Shown: in pieces, positions 33,606-45,700 of the stretch | How the letters are laid out: each line of letters opens with the position of its first letter | How positions within the stretch are numbered: position 1 is the first letter of the stretch | Origin: Rhodeus uyekii | Lineage: Eukaryota > Chordata > Actinopteri > Cypriniformes > Acheilognathidae | Length of the DNA: 64,000 bases | Assembly: GCA_037043235.1 (NCBI GenBank) | Contig: JAWRVZ010000050.1 | Location: 3,841,501-3,905,500 of the forward strand | Direction: 5' to 3' | Notes under the pieces: generated by a model | Database searches by the model: none | The model's input: the letters and a program-made list of their open reading frames with translations, nothing else | What the model was told of the DNA's origin: nothing | Program-made: the position numbers and the translations under genes

Positions 33606-34761
33606 CAGTTTTTCTCGATTGCTAAGACACATTTCTTGAAAGCTGCTCTCCTTTTCTCTAAACTGTGAACACAAAACCCAATTTTCAAGCTACATTCACA
33701 AAACCTCAGACTCTTCTTGCAAAACCAAACTTTCACCTCAAAACTGTTCAATCTGTGCTCAGAACTGAACTGTTGTCAAATCGTGCCTCGAGTCAATCAA
33801 AATTAAAAACACTACGGAACAGTCACGAAAAAAAGAAAACACAATGCTCAGGACATGAAGCTGGAGAAATACATGTTTATTGTTCACGGTAGGCTAAATG
33901 CATGTTGCAAAACAAAAAAAAACTGTGCATTTAGCTCTTGTACAAAAAGACAAAACAGAAATGTTGTGCATTTACACGTAGCACTTGTAAAAACAAACAA
34001 ATCTTTTGCGTTTGCCACGTGTGTGCAGTAAGCCCATGTAAAAATAAAGTACAAAAATATACATGAATACAACGCCTACAAACAGTTAGACCAACCCTCC
34101 ATTACAACTCTACAGTACACTGGTGCAGTGATGTACTGCTGTAAAACATTTTACGGACAGTATACTGTGGTACATATACTATATATATTTAATTAGTATG
34201 TCATATCATACAGTAATTGCTGCATACATTTACATACTGTACTGTAATGTCTAAAATCTTGGGATTATGGTGGACACAGTGAATCTACTGATGTTTGGTT
34301 GTACTCTGTGTCCAGCCTCCCTCATGCTCATACTATGGACAAGAACACGGTCAATCACAGTAGCTCTGATTTCATCAGATATTACTGTTCTTTGTCTTCG
34401 CTGACCACACTGACCACCTCCTCTCACACAAACTCTTCCTCTCAGATTTCTATCCATTGTCTCTGAACTGGCTAACTGCATATGTTCCCTCACATCATTA
34501 GACACAAGTGTGATCAGTTTTGAGTTGTTGTGTTCAAGTTGTGACACCAGTGCTTTAATTGTGTTTGACTTTTGTCACGTGTGCTCAGCGTTATGCAGCA
34601 CGGGTGCATCACAATGAAAATGTGTTGGGAAGTTGTGTCTAAACAGGTGAAAAGTGCTTATGGTTTTGCCGAAAGAGTGATTGATTCAATCAGTGTGTTC
34701 AGGCAACTGAGAATTTGGTTCAGGCAATAGGGTTTAGTGTTTTAGCAATTGAGAAAAACTA
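33606..34761 (-). mobile_element. Tc1/IS630-like DNA transposon, internally deleted
   Basis: The left end CAGTTTTTCTCGATTGCTAA (33606 on) and the reverse complement of the right end, TAGTTTTTCTCAATTGCTAA, are inverted repeats. TA flanks both sides (33604-33605, 34762-34763). The - strand frame 34547-34251 has a helix-turn-helix-like N-terminal segment of this transposase group (RTVISDEIRATVIDRVLVHS then MREAGHRVQPNISRFTV), after which the catalytic part is missing. It is therefore a non-autonomous derivative. Confidence 0.7.
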
Positions 34762-35039
34762 TAATTCAAAAGTCTGTACATTGAGGTCATCTAGTGTTAA
34801 ATGAAGTTAAAAAAAGTCTGATGTATTACTGAGAACGATCTGCCTTTTAATATCACAGTTACATATTAAATATAAATATAACTAAAGGATTTAGGATTAC
34901 AGCTTTTTCTGCCAGTTTCTCCTCCTCGATCTCTTTAGTTATCTCTTTTCACAAATATTTTATCTGTAAAACATTTTCAAACTTGCAGGTAATATATCCG
35001 CTCTGTATGTCAGATGATCCCTATCTTATATATGATTTT

Positions 35040-35885
35040 ATTCCCATGTGTGAAGGCGTGACACGCGACCAGAAATTCTAATGAGGGATTGGACACAGAA
35101 GTGAGAGTAACTCTCACGGGTTTAGAGAGCAGCGTCGGGGCTTTTAGTCGATACTGATGGAGGAAAGACATCGCTCCCAAACGCCTCCTCCACCCTCAGC
35201 GTCGCCGCTCTCTTTTTTATAATTTATCTTTATAAATTATATTTTGTAACCGAAGTCACACGCACATATAAAATCGCTATGGATGGCTTGTTTTCTCCAA
35301 GACCTCAAAAAAGGCAGGTCCCGACGCGGGGGATTGACTCGCGCTGGCAGGACGCGTTTGTCTAATTTATTTATTTATTTGGGGACCAAAATGTATTTAT
35401 TTCCTAAATATTCAACATGACGACAGCGTGAGTCTCTACCTCGCTCCTCAGCTGAGTGGCGAACCCCATTCTCAGATCCATTAGCAAACCCCAGGACCAG
35501 ATCCTGCCAGGCGGAGCGGAGCTGCAGTGATTACAGTCACTGACCGAGAATGCTCCGCTCCCAGACAAACACACACACAGCATACATCTTTAATTCGCCA
35601 TTTCGTTAAAATTGGAGAGCCCCTTTCTTTTAAACTAGTCTAGGGAATAGTTCAGTCGAAGGAAACTCAAACAACCAGCGCGACACACACTCTCACACAA
35701 TGCTTGCTGAAGACACTTTAAGCTGGCGTCACCGGTTTCACGCACACCTTTATCATCCTGGTTCGTGACGTCACCGACTTGCAGCTGTCACTCACACTCG
35801 GTCGATTGATCGATCTCACGAGACTATCGTCCAGGTTTCTCCAAATCGTTCAATGCAGCGCGAGTTCCCTTGAAAGGGAACACTT
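35040..35885. other. GC/CpG-richer segment of unknown identity
   Basis: Compared with the flanking AT-rich DNA this block is rich in CpG (GTCCCGACGCGG, GGCAGGACGCG) and ends with an exact inverted repeat, GTTCCCTT-GA-AAGGGAAC, near 35864-35881. No open frame, splice pattern or recognised retroelement domain was found. It could be a promoter island of a gene not seen here, or an LTR/leader of a retroelement. Confidence 0.35.
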
Positions 35886-36059
35886 CATTCCTTTACTTGA
35901 TGAACATATTTAGCCTTTGGCCCAGATATGGTTACATGCACTTATTTATAAAATAATCAATAATTAAATGCATTGAAAACATTTTTTTAAATGCTTATTT
36001 CGTTCTGCGTTATTATTTTATTGCTTTTAGGTACTGTACATATTGGATTGTCTTACAAC

Positions 36060-36337
36060 AGGATTGTAAGAAAAAGGAAAATGAGGAAAGAAGACACCGA
36101 AGGGGTGCTTTTTAACTTCACTGTTGGCTAACTTAAAATATTTACAAACAATATAGCAAACGTAATGTAAAGTTAAATTAGACAGATTGAATCAGTGCAT
36201 TTTAAAGGGATATTTCAACAGAAAAAAAGAATCAAACAATTAATGGATTCAGTAAACTTTTTCAAAATGCCTTATTTTATGTTCAGCAGAAGAAATAAAC
36301 TCATTCAGGGTTGGAAAAACAAGTTCTGACTGTCTGT

Positions 36338-36394
<57 letters not shown>

Positions 36395-36500
36395 TGTTTG
36401 TTTTTTCTTCTTTTTTTCAGTTCCTCTGCTTCTAAACACACACAAGATCTTTGATCAGCACAGAAACAAGGTTTGGACGGTTTAATGCCATGAATGTGTT
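36060..36500 (+). repeat. Duplicated segment, copy 1 (copy 2 at 55395-55830)
   Basis: It shares with 55395-55830, in order, GAGGAAAGAAGACAC, TTGGCTAACTT, TTTTAAAGGGATATTTCAAC, AGAAACTCATTCAGG-like words, CTCTGCTTCTAAACACA and AAGGTTTGGACGGTTTAATG. The central block resembles a common cyprinid repeat, but the matching outer flanks suggest duplication of a longer piece. A (TG)n microsatellite (36335-36390) is present only in this copy. Confidence 0.65.
36335..36390. repeat. (TG)n microsatellite
   Basis: A near-perfect TG dinucleotide tract with two TTTG interruptions. It gives rise to artefactual His/Thr-rich open frames on the reverse strand. Confidence 0.95.
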
Positions 36501-37522
36501 TTTGGAACATTAATGTTCAGTTTGATCACCTATATTATTAGGATAATGTATTAGAAGCGATGCAGCTAAATGAAAGAAAAAACAACAAAACAAAACCGAA
36601 AGTAAACTTGCAGAAATTGAAAGAAACTAATCACTATTTGTTTGGAAAACCTGAATAAAACTCAGTGGACATTTTTTCAAATGGTACTACTATAATCTTA
36701 AAACACAAGACTTACTAGTTATGATGAATATTTGTGTTGTTTTATTTATTTCAGGATTTAATGGTGACGTCAGCAACGTCATATATCTGTTCATTTATTT
36801 ACTTAATAATAATTCGTCTTATAAAATAAATGTGATCAGTTTTCTCGTATTAAGTCTGGTATATGCATACGATTGTAGCAACAGGAAATGAGTTTCTGTT
36901 AAATTCATTAAGTTTATTCTTAAGTTCATTCATTCAACTGAATCAGAGACAGTGATCAGATTGAGCGATTCATGCATATGAACCGTAGGTTACAGATTTG
37001 TAGCAACGTGTCTGGGAATTTCATGTAATATGGTTAGATGGTGGTGTACTTTTGCATCAATTCCTCAAGTTTGCATGTTTTTTTTTTAAATTTAAATTAT
37101 TATTATTTATTTTTTTATGAAGAGAGCAGAGATTGCTTTTCGTTTAACTATTTAATTATCCATTAAATCATATGAATAAAGTATACAGAGCTCTTGGTCA
37201 CAGCTCTCCCTGATTACACAAAACTTTGCGAGTCTCATGCACAGGTACTCTGCGACACCCGATTCCTGTTTTTCCTGCACACACAGGTTGACAAAGCAAT
37301 GCCCCATGAGGCGCTCAATACACTGATCAGATACCCATACATGGTATGTTAAATGCACACATACATTCTTTGTGGTTCACTCTCTTGTCCCGCTCTATTC
37401 AATCAACAAGCCCCCACACATTTAAAAATAATATTATATGCAGTTTGTGTTTTCTAAAGCCATTAACTAATTCATGCACAAAAAGTGAAATGAGTGACAT
37501 TGCAGGTTATTAATTGATTAAT

Positions 37523-38076
37523 CAACTGCTCAAAAATTAAGAGAACACGTAATCATCACAGTATAAAACTGGACTCATGTGATTAGACAGTGTAAGCAGT
37601 TTTTTATATGACGAAGGCATTGATGCCATTGACCGGCCCTCATGTTCCCCAGAACTGAGTTCAATTGAGAACCTCTTGATCATTAAACTAATATGCTGTC
37701 GAGCATCAACAAAGACTGTCCAGGAGTTACTGATGCTGATCCAGGTCTGGGAGAAGTTCAGGACTCCATCCTCCATCCCATCATGATCCAGACGTTGTCA
37801 TGAGTGAATACAGACAAACACACGACTGACTGACATTATGAGCTGCTGTGATGAACTTCATGTGAGTTGATCAGCCTGTAACTTCAGTTTCTTACATTAA
37901 TTTTTGGTATGATTTTGAATCCAGCTCTCAGTGTGTTGATGATTCTGTTTTCCATTGACTATCACATCATTTTGTTCTTAAATTATAGAATGTATAGAAA
38001 TAAAGATTTTCAAATTGAATATTTCATTTGAGAATCAATAAGCGATTTAAATGTTTCCTTATTATTTTTAGCACTG
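37523..38076 (+). mobile_element. Tc1/mariner-like element remnant with transposase C-terminal trace
   Basis: The left end CAACTGCTCAAAAATTAAGA with following GAACAC, and the right end TTTTTAGCACTG, are diverged inverted repeats of a known fish Tc1-like type. On the + strand, 37640-37790 contains a decayed transposase C-terminus (SPELSSIENLL, the usual SPDLNPIE signature, then TVQELL and IQVWEKF), with stops. The first catalytic residues are lost. It is a small deletion derivative. Confidence 0.65.
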
Positions 38077-38597
38077 CATAATATTGATAAAATCTCTACA
38101 GTCCTTCCGTCTGTATGTGTAAAGCAAATAGTTCTGTGTCTGAACAAAATGTGTTTAGTGTTTCAGCTCATCAGGAATAGCAACATATTTATAATAGTTT
38201 GATGATGACGAGAACATTCATGATTGTTCTGGAGGACTGACTGTTTGCTTGTTGACATTTGGGAAGATTTTATATAAAGGTTGAATAAAAGCTCACTCTA
38301 CCTTTACAGATCGGTCATGACATTTTTAGATCACATCAAACTGTAAAATCTAAATAGTGAAACAGCAAAGTTAAATAGATGCTTTTCTGGTAAAATCGTA
38401 GTTTATTTAACTTCCACAGGAATTCTATAGTGACTAAAACCAAACTATAGAGAGAACTTGAACTTGAAGCTGCCGTTCTTGTTCCCATTGTTGTGTGTTG
38501 ATGAATGTTGAAGTGTTTTGTTACGCAAACATGATCAATGCAAGATACTGCCACAAATATAGAGTGATATCAAACCAATTAAAAGTAATTCACATAT

Positions 38598-39802
38598 TGT
38601 AACAGATGGTCCTCACAGGCAGAGATCCAAATGCTTGTCTTTATTAAGAGTGGTCGTACAGGCAGAAGGTCAGGGCAAACAGATAACATACACAAACAAT
38701 AGCGTGAGGAAGCGAAAGGCGAAACACACCACCATGGTGGCGCCCAAAGTACAAAGTTCCAGGTTGGTGCCGGGGAAACGGACCAGGCTGGTTCAGGCAA
38801 GGCCAGAGGGTCTGGGAGAGCTGGCAGGTCTGGAAGGTCCCAGGATGTAGCCGATGAGCCGATGGACCTGATCGATGCCGCTGGTTCAGGAGACCGAAAG
38901 CCAGCCGCAGCGATGAACGTCCGAGGTGGAGTCCAACGGACCGAGGGCAGAGTCGGAGACGGCGTTACCGAGGACAAAAGGCGCAATCCGGAGGGAGTAA
39001 GGAGCCAGCCGAAGCCGCAGGTGTAGGCAAGGTGACGATCGACCAAGGTGTAGCCTGGAGGACGAGGAAACCCGATGGAGATGATGGTTGAGGGACTTTG
39101 GTGAAGCCGAGGGAGTGAGAAGCCAGGCTGTGCCGAAGTGTCTGGGCTCTGAGGCTGGAGGCGGCAGGACCTGCGGCGGTACCTCCCAGCAGGACACATG
39201 CAATGGCGGCGCAGGACTGATGACCTCCAGCGGAGACAGGGCAGGAAGGCTGGTAGACAAAGACAGGGATACAGATGACAAAGGGTGGGATAGGGTGGGA
39301 AGCAGTACCTCAGGCGCAGGCTGACGGGTCGTGGCAGTCTCTTGCGACACGTTTGGCTGACTGGTTCGGAGCAGGACACTCATCTGACACTCATGAACGG
39401 CTTGCTGCCAACTCATGCTGGGAGTGTCAGTGAGGTCTCTAAACTGGAGGTGTTTAGCCCCGAATCGGAACAGCATCTTCAGCATTTCATCACTCAAGGA
39501 CGAGAATATAGCAAACATACTGAACTTAGCAGCAAAGTCATGGAAATCCGGATTCTCCCTGGCTCTCTGGAGGACCTTCCCCAGATGTTCCAATGTGCCA
39601 CAACATCCTTCTTGGGTGACAGGTTGACTGAATCGGGCAGACATGTTTGCACACAGGTGGGAAAGACAGCTGGATCTTTTGGTGTCCAGCTGGTGTGACA
39701 ATCCGTTCAATGTGTGGGTTTCTGGGAAATGTAGTGTATGAGTATAAGTGTGAGCTCCCTCTGGTTGCCAGAGAGGGGAGTGCAGAGCTCATATTCATAA
39801 CA
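38598..39802 (-). mobile_element. Solo LTR (1.2 kb) with 5-bp target duplication
   Basis: Read on the - strand it begins TGTTATGAATATGAGC (39802) and ends ACCATCTGTTACA (38598), with AATAAAGAC about 60 bases before the end. CATAT precedes (38593-38597) and follows (39803-39807) the element, an exact target-site duplication. The long - strand frames inside (266 and 274 codons, rich in Pro, Leu and Ser) belong to the LTR itself and lack any known domain. They probably reflect composition, although one frame resembles a gag-like leader. The 3' part matches the truncated element at 13500-13589. Confidence 0.8.
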
Positions 39803-42412
39803 CATATAGACATATAAGTTATTGATAAATCTTATAAAAACAAACCATTTTCTACTTAATTTCCTTTGAAAGTAAATGATTGTGACTTCAATAATATGAA
39901 TAATGTTCATGAGCCGATGGAAACACTTATTATAATGATTAGTTTAAACTAACATTTGAGGAAAATCAGCATGAATTTATAAAGTCAGTTTATGTGACTT
40001 TCTCTCAAATAATGCAGTTGTGTTGTCAATTCAATATTCAAGATAACTTTGGGAAATAAGTGAATTCTGGAAGAGATGCAGTGGCAGAAGTGACGAAATG
40101 AGTCAAAGTCCATTAATAACTGCCTGATTGAACAACTGATGGATTTTACAGTGTAATATCGACACTGGTTTGACTTGAGAAGAACCATATATTCATTCTC
40201 AGTTATAAAATATTGACTATATGGGCTGTGGTGGCAAAATATTTTATCGATTCCAAATAAGAGACAAATATGCCAATTGTCTTTGCAAAAAATAAATAAA
40301 ATAATGAGAAAAGTTTGGCAGTCATACGGTCACGTTCATAGATTCATTGTCTCCCTGTGTGTGTGTGTGTGTGTGTAGCGTGAGTGAATATAATCACGAG
40401 TGGTCACTGATCACTACCGCTGTCTCATCGCACACGCCTGTTTGCCTATTTAGCTCACCCATCTCCACCAACGTGTTGTCGATTTGTTGTCTTTCTGTTA
40501 TACTTCGTCGTCCCCGAGGTCCCGGCATCCGTGTTCCTGGTCTCACATTCTTCACCACTGGATCACATCTTCACCTTGGCTTATCTCTTCACCATGTCAA
40601 CTCATCCACCCATTGGATCCTTGCGTCACCGCCAGTCAGCCGTCAGACATTGTTTGTGTTTCACCTCACTTGTAAAATAAACATCACTCATTTGCAATTG
40701 AATTCAGTCTTGTGTGTTCCCTCACTGACATATACAGACATATAAAGTTGCCCTGCTGAGTGACAAAGAAAGGGAGGACTGCTCTCACATTTATATCCCA
40801 CTGACCCTCAAGGCTAAATGCTACCCATTCATAATTTTTCTTACCAAATGAAGAATGCTTTCCTCTTTCCATACTGCTCTTGGTTCAGGCCTTGAGTTAA
40901 TCTAAGCTGCTCTGTTTACAGATAGGAGAAAGATGCATTTGCTCTAAGCAATTCAGAAAATGCAGTTCAAACATCATCTTCCATAAGAAATGAACTAAAG
41001 TATGCTAATATAACAATCATAAATAAAATAAAACAAAGTATTAATTTAGAAGAAAAAAAAATTTCACAGGATGTGACATGGATGTAGTTTTTTTTCCTCA
41101 TGAGTTAATAACAAATGAGGATGTCCAACATGAAGAATGAACAATCGTTATACTGTAGGTGCCACATGCTTTGATACAAAGCCATCAAAAGATGATAACT
41201 GGACATTCACACACTTAAACCTGGTGGGATAATTCCTATTGCATGCTACTTAATTATTGTGGGATAACTCATAAAAAACCCTGTCCTGAATGCATTTCAC
41301 ACTTTCATGTTTCAGTTTAATTTATTTCAAACCTTCAACTACTTGTTTTGCACTAAAGCACACTCAACTCTAGAATATTTATTGATGTGTAAAACAGTTT
41401 TACTTCATTTTACATCATTATGTTTACTTCATAACTTCACTCACTCCATTAAAAGAGTGTTTATGTCACATTCACCGTCACCAAGGATTCTTATTTTGCC
41501 CCTTGTTCACGTTGTTTTGGTTTCAGTTCCTTCAGTCACTCGTTTGTTCCCATCATCACTTATTAGTCACAGGTGTTTTGTGTTTCAGTTTGATCACTGT
41601 CATGATTTAAGTTTTTGCACCCTCGCGTGCTTTTGTGTTTCCGTTAGAATAAAGTGGTTTTTGTTTATACTCCTCGTCTCTGAGTCTTCCGCATCGCACA
41701 CGCACCCTAGTGTGTAACAGTTTATGCACAGAGCACATAGACTCTGGTATATGTAGAAGTGTTTGCAACAGATGAAAAAATAAAAAATAAAAATAAAAAA
41801 ATCCATAAAAAAAAAATTAAGAAATGCAAATGTTAATGCATTTCTTCAGGTTATGTTTTTTAATTGACTTAGAAACATTGTTCATTTGCTCATGATTTAA
41901 TGCATCAGATTGATCAGAGAAGATGAACATCAGGCAGTGACCAGTTTCTCTCTATAGACCAACATTACATCAATATTGTGTTATAAAAACATGCAACAGT
42001 AAGATAAGAGTGTTTGCAAAACAAAGCAAAACATGAGGAAAAAGTAGCCAGCATTGTCACACTAGTCAAACATGCAGCACAAATAACCAGCAGGTAATGG
42101 CATGGAAGAATGTTTTCGGTACTTACCAACACTAATGAAAGTGAAAGAATTTGCTGACAGGTATCATCATCAGGATGTGCCACGCAGTGTCTGTATGTAA
42201 GCAAACAAAAAGATGAAACAATATTCAAGTAGTTTGCTGGCTAGAAATGTAATGTTGAATTAGCATATTACTAATTTTTAATTATGATTTTACTTTAACT
42301 TTGCATGATTTCACAGATCTGCATAAAATGTGTCTTCTAAAGTGAAGATAAACAGAAATGCAACACCGCTTGTTCCTTACAATCACATGACAGACTGAAA
42401 ACAATGAACATA
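39803..42412. other. Spacer with LTR-like relics, upstream of the SecA-like gene
   Basis: Besides the solo LTR at 41464-41719, positions 40349-40730 look like another LTR (TGTCTCCC start, AATAAAC, CACTGACA end) without a verified target duplication. A (TG)n tract lies at 40357-40377 and A-rich runs near 41775-41815. No coding exon was recognised. Confidence 0.45.
41464..41719 (+). mobile_element. Solo LTR with perfect 5-bp target duplication
   Basis: The 256-bp segment begins TGTCACATTCACCG and ends CCTAGTGTGTAACA, with AATAAAG about 70 bases before the end. GTTTA lies directly before (41459-41463) and directly after (41720-41724), an exact 5-bp duplication as made by gypsy-type integrases. 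No coding content. Confidence 0.85.
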
Positions 42413-42492
42413 CCTGGAGATTCCAGAGCAGAAGAGACGCCCTCCTCTTCTCATCCAGATATAACACAACTCTCTCTCGAGACTTTCCACAA

Positions 42493-42544
42493 ATGACTCA
42501 AGAAGAGGATTGCCGAGACAAATCCACAACAATATGCTCTCAAT
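42493..42544 (+). other. 5' UTR exon of the SecA-like gene with a short upstream ORF
   Basis: A donor (CTCAAT then GTAAGTATT) at 42545 follows an exon whose 5' limit is not visible. It contains ATG at 42493 opening MTQEEDCRDKSTTICSQ. After splicing to 42713 (acceptor GACTGTAG) the next codon is T plus AG, so a stop is created exactly across the exon junction. This upstream ORF of 17 codons precedes the main start by about 50 bases and could reduce translation. In unspliced RNA the short frame would read into the intron instead. Confidence 0.5.
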
Positions 42545-42762
42545 GTAAGTATTATAAACACATGCTGTATTAGAGGAGAGATCTAAAGTAAATAATTTGA
42601 GAACACACTTTGTTGAATAGTCTATGTGGTAATTATTGTTTTTATATTTTGTTTTGATCTGTTAAACTAACTTACATAAGCTTTTACTGCTATGTGATTT
42701 TTTTGACTGTAGAGAAGCTGAATTATAAAAAATATCAAGATTGAATTAACAGAGATTTGACA

Positions 42763-45700
42763 ATGGACGCATCAGGAAAACTGCTGTCATCACGACTGCT
42801 TTCCCTGTTTAAGAACGGACAATGGGAAAAAGATGATGTCGTTAAGTTGTTTAAAGCTCTTGTGGAAGAATTTAAGGGCAGGAAGGAAGATTTTCACACA
42901 TGGATGATGAAAATCCTTCATCAAGTGGAGATTCACAAAATAAGTGTGTCAGATCTGATATCGAATGACAATAAGATTGTTGATAATATTGAGGCCAAAA
43001 TTAATAAAATTGCCAAAAACACTGATGAGAAAACACTGGATGAGATTATGGAGGAAATCTGTGAACAAGCAGATATTGATGAAGAAACTATGGCAGAAGT
43101 GAGAGATATTGTATCTTCTGTGAATGATTGTCTGTCAGATTCTACAGCTCCACATCTACAAGGAATCAAACAGAGATTGTTTAAGCTCTGCAAAGCCGTA
43201 GAAAAGACAATGAATTATAAACCTCGAGTGACTCAGATGGTGAGCTGGTGTATTCTTGTTCTCTCTAAATCAAGTCGGCTGGTTCAGGTTGGAACAGGAG
43301 AAGGAAAGTCTTGCATTGTGGCGATGTTTGCAGCGTATCAGGTAATGACCGGGAAAACCCCTGACATCATATCCAGTTCTCCTGTTCTTGCTGAAAGAGA
43401 CGCTGAAGAATGGACTGGCTTTTATAAGGAACTAGGGATCAGTGTTGATGCCAACACCAACAAAACAGAAAATGAGCTGAAGGAGTGCTATAAATGCCAA
43501 GTGGTCTACGGTACGACTGTCAGTTTTGCAGGTGATTTTCTGAGACAACGGTTCCACAGGAAAGATGTGAGACCTGAGAGAGAGTTTCATTGTGTTATAG
43601 TGGATGAGGTGGACTCGCTCATGCTGGACAAAGGTCTGGAAGTGGTTTACTTGAGCATTGATATTCCTCTCATGGAATCTCTCAATGAAATACTGGCTGA
43701 AATTTGGTTGATCATCAACCAGATGAAACATTTAGAGACTGGAGAGATTTTAGGGCCCATTCAGCAATTCTCTCAGGTTCTGTCTGAAATCATGCATGAA
43801 AATAAAACTGTTGAGCTCAGTGCTGTGCATGCAGGAACTTTACGTGTAATTTCATCAATGCCAGCACAAGAAAACAGTACAAATGATTTAAAATGCCTAG
43901 AAGATGCGAGTATTGAGCAAATGGTGGAGCTTTTTACCATGCTTGCGAGAAAATTGCCAGAGTATAACTTCAAATTATACCAGGAAGGTTCTGATGGAAA
44001 TTTACAGAAACTGAAAGAGATTAGTCCTACAGATACAAATATAAAACAAGAAATATCAGTTCTTCTTCTGGAAAATGGAAAATGTCGTGTTGTGCACTTT
44101 GAGGAGGACTCTCTAGATCCATCAGTGAGGAAAAGGATTAAAAAGTCTTATCAGTCTCAATCAGCAAATAAACAAACTGAATCTCGTATCCCTGGCCTTG
44201 AAGATCTCTTCAATGGCAAGATGCAAACCTGGATTAAAAATGCTCTGCTAGCCACCAAAATGACTCTGGGCCACGAGTACATCCTTCATGGAGATGGAGT
44301 CGCTCCTGTCGATTACAGTTCCACTGGTGTTGTGCAGAATAACATGAGATGGAGCGATGGACTTCAGCAGTTTCTGGAGATGAAACACCAAACTAAACTC
44401 TCCAACATGACTCTAATAACAAACTTCATGTCTAATGTGGGTTTATTCAAGAAATACAAAAAACAGATATATGGGATTACAGGAACTCTGGGGGATCAAA
44501 CAGAGCTTGATATGCTAAAGAAACTTTACAACGGCATTGACATCTGTAAGATTCCCTCATTTAGACGAAGGAAACTGTATGAGTTGGAAGGCATGGTAGT
44601 TCCTGAAGAGGACGAGTGGATCAGGACCGTCTGTAATGTTGTTCAGGATCAAGTGACTTCCACAGTCTATCGAGGTCCACGAGCAGCTCTGGTCATCTGT
44701 GAAACCATCAATCGTGCAGAAATGTTCCACAAGACCCTTGCAAACACCCTCTCAGAACACAAACTAAAACTCTATGTGAATAACAACATGGATAACTCAA
44801 AACTTGTAAATGAAGAACTCCAAGCTGGGGACGTCATCATTGCCACTAATCTAGCAGGTCGAGGTACAGACCTGAAGGTCTGTGAAAGTGTGAATGCAGC
44901 AGGAGGTCTGTTTGTGCTGCAAACCTTCTTACCTCTGAACGTCCGTGTTGAACAGCAAGCCTTCGGACGAACGGCTCGTCAAGGGAGTCCAGGATCCGCT
45001 CAACTCATCATGTGCACCAGTCACTTCTCTGAGTCTGTGAAACTAGTGATGAGTGTGAACACGTCTCTCACCAGCTTACTCAGCCGTCTGAAACATCTTA
45101 AAACTATATTGACGTCACGAGGCTGCACAGAAAATCTGTTTGAAGAATCTGTTAATCGCTACCTGGAAAATCACAGCCCTCAAAATCACAAGGCAATGAT
45201 CTGTGCAATAGAAGACCTCTTAAACAAAAAATCAAGTAATCTGGAAAATGCCAAAGATGCCAGGAACATTATGGTGAAAAAGAGACTTTCTGGGTTTCTT
45301 GACAAAGACATTCCAGAAATCCAAAAAAAGGAAGAGCTTTTTTCGGACTACCTTAGCATTTTAGACAATGTTTATGAAGACAATGTCTTCTCTGACCAGC
45401 GTGATGTAATTGTGTCCTGTCTTCACGAGTGTTGGGGTTTGTGGCTCCTGATGCACTTCAGTGAGGAAACACCCATTGAGACACTGAAGAAACAGCTGAA
45501 GGAGGACTTGTTGATCGCAAAGCAGAATCTTTTGAGCAAACAGTCTCCATCCTCCATGGTCTACTATTACATCAGGTCTGGAAACAATCTCCGTGAGAAG
45601 GGACGCCTTATAGAGAGCATAGAGATGTACAGCAAAGCTGTGGAGGACGGTGCATCTGGGGAGATTATTCCTCTCTACAATCGTGCACTGGCCACTATTA

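Noticed and set aside
42413..42480. Possible - strand exon ending in CTCCAG then GTATGT near 42413
   Set aside because: A good donor and a short open frame, but no acceptor, no recognised protein and no partner exon; probably chance or part of the SecA-like 5' region.
42757..42762. Start of the SecA-like protein two codons earlier (TTG)
   Set aside because: TTG is an unlikely start in a vertebrate gene; ATG at 42763 has a strong Kozak context and follows an in-frame stop.
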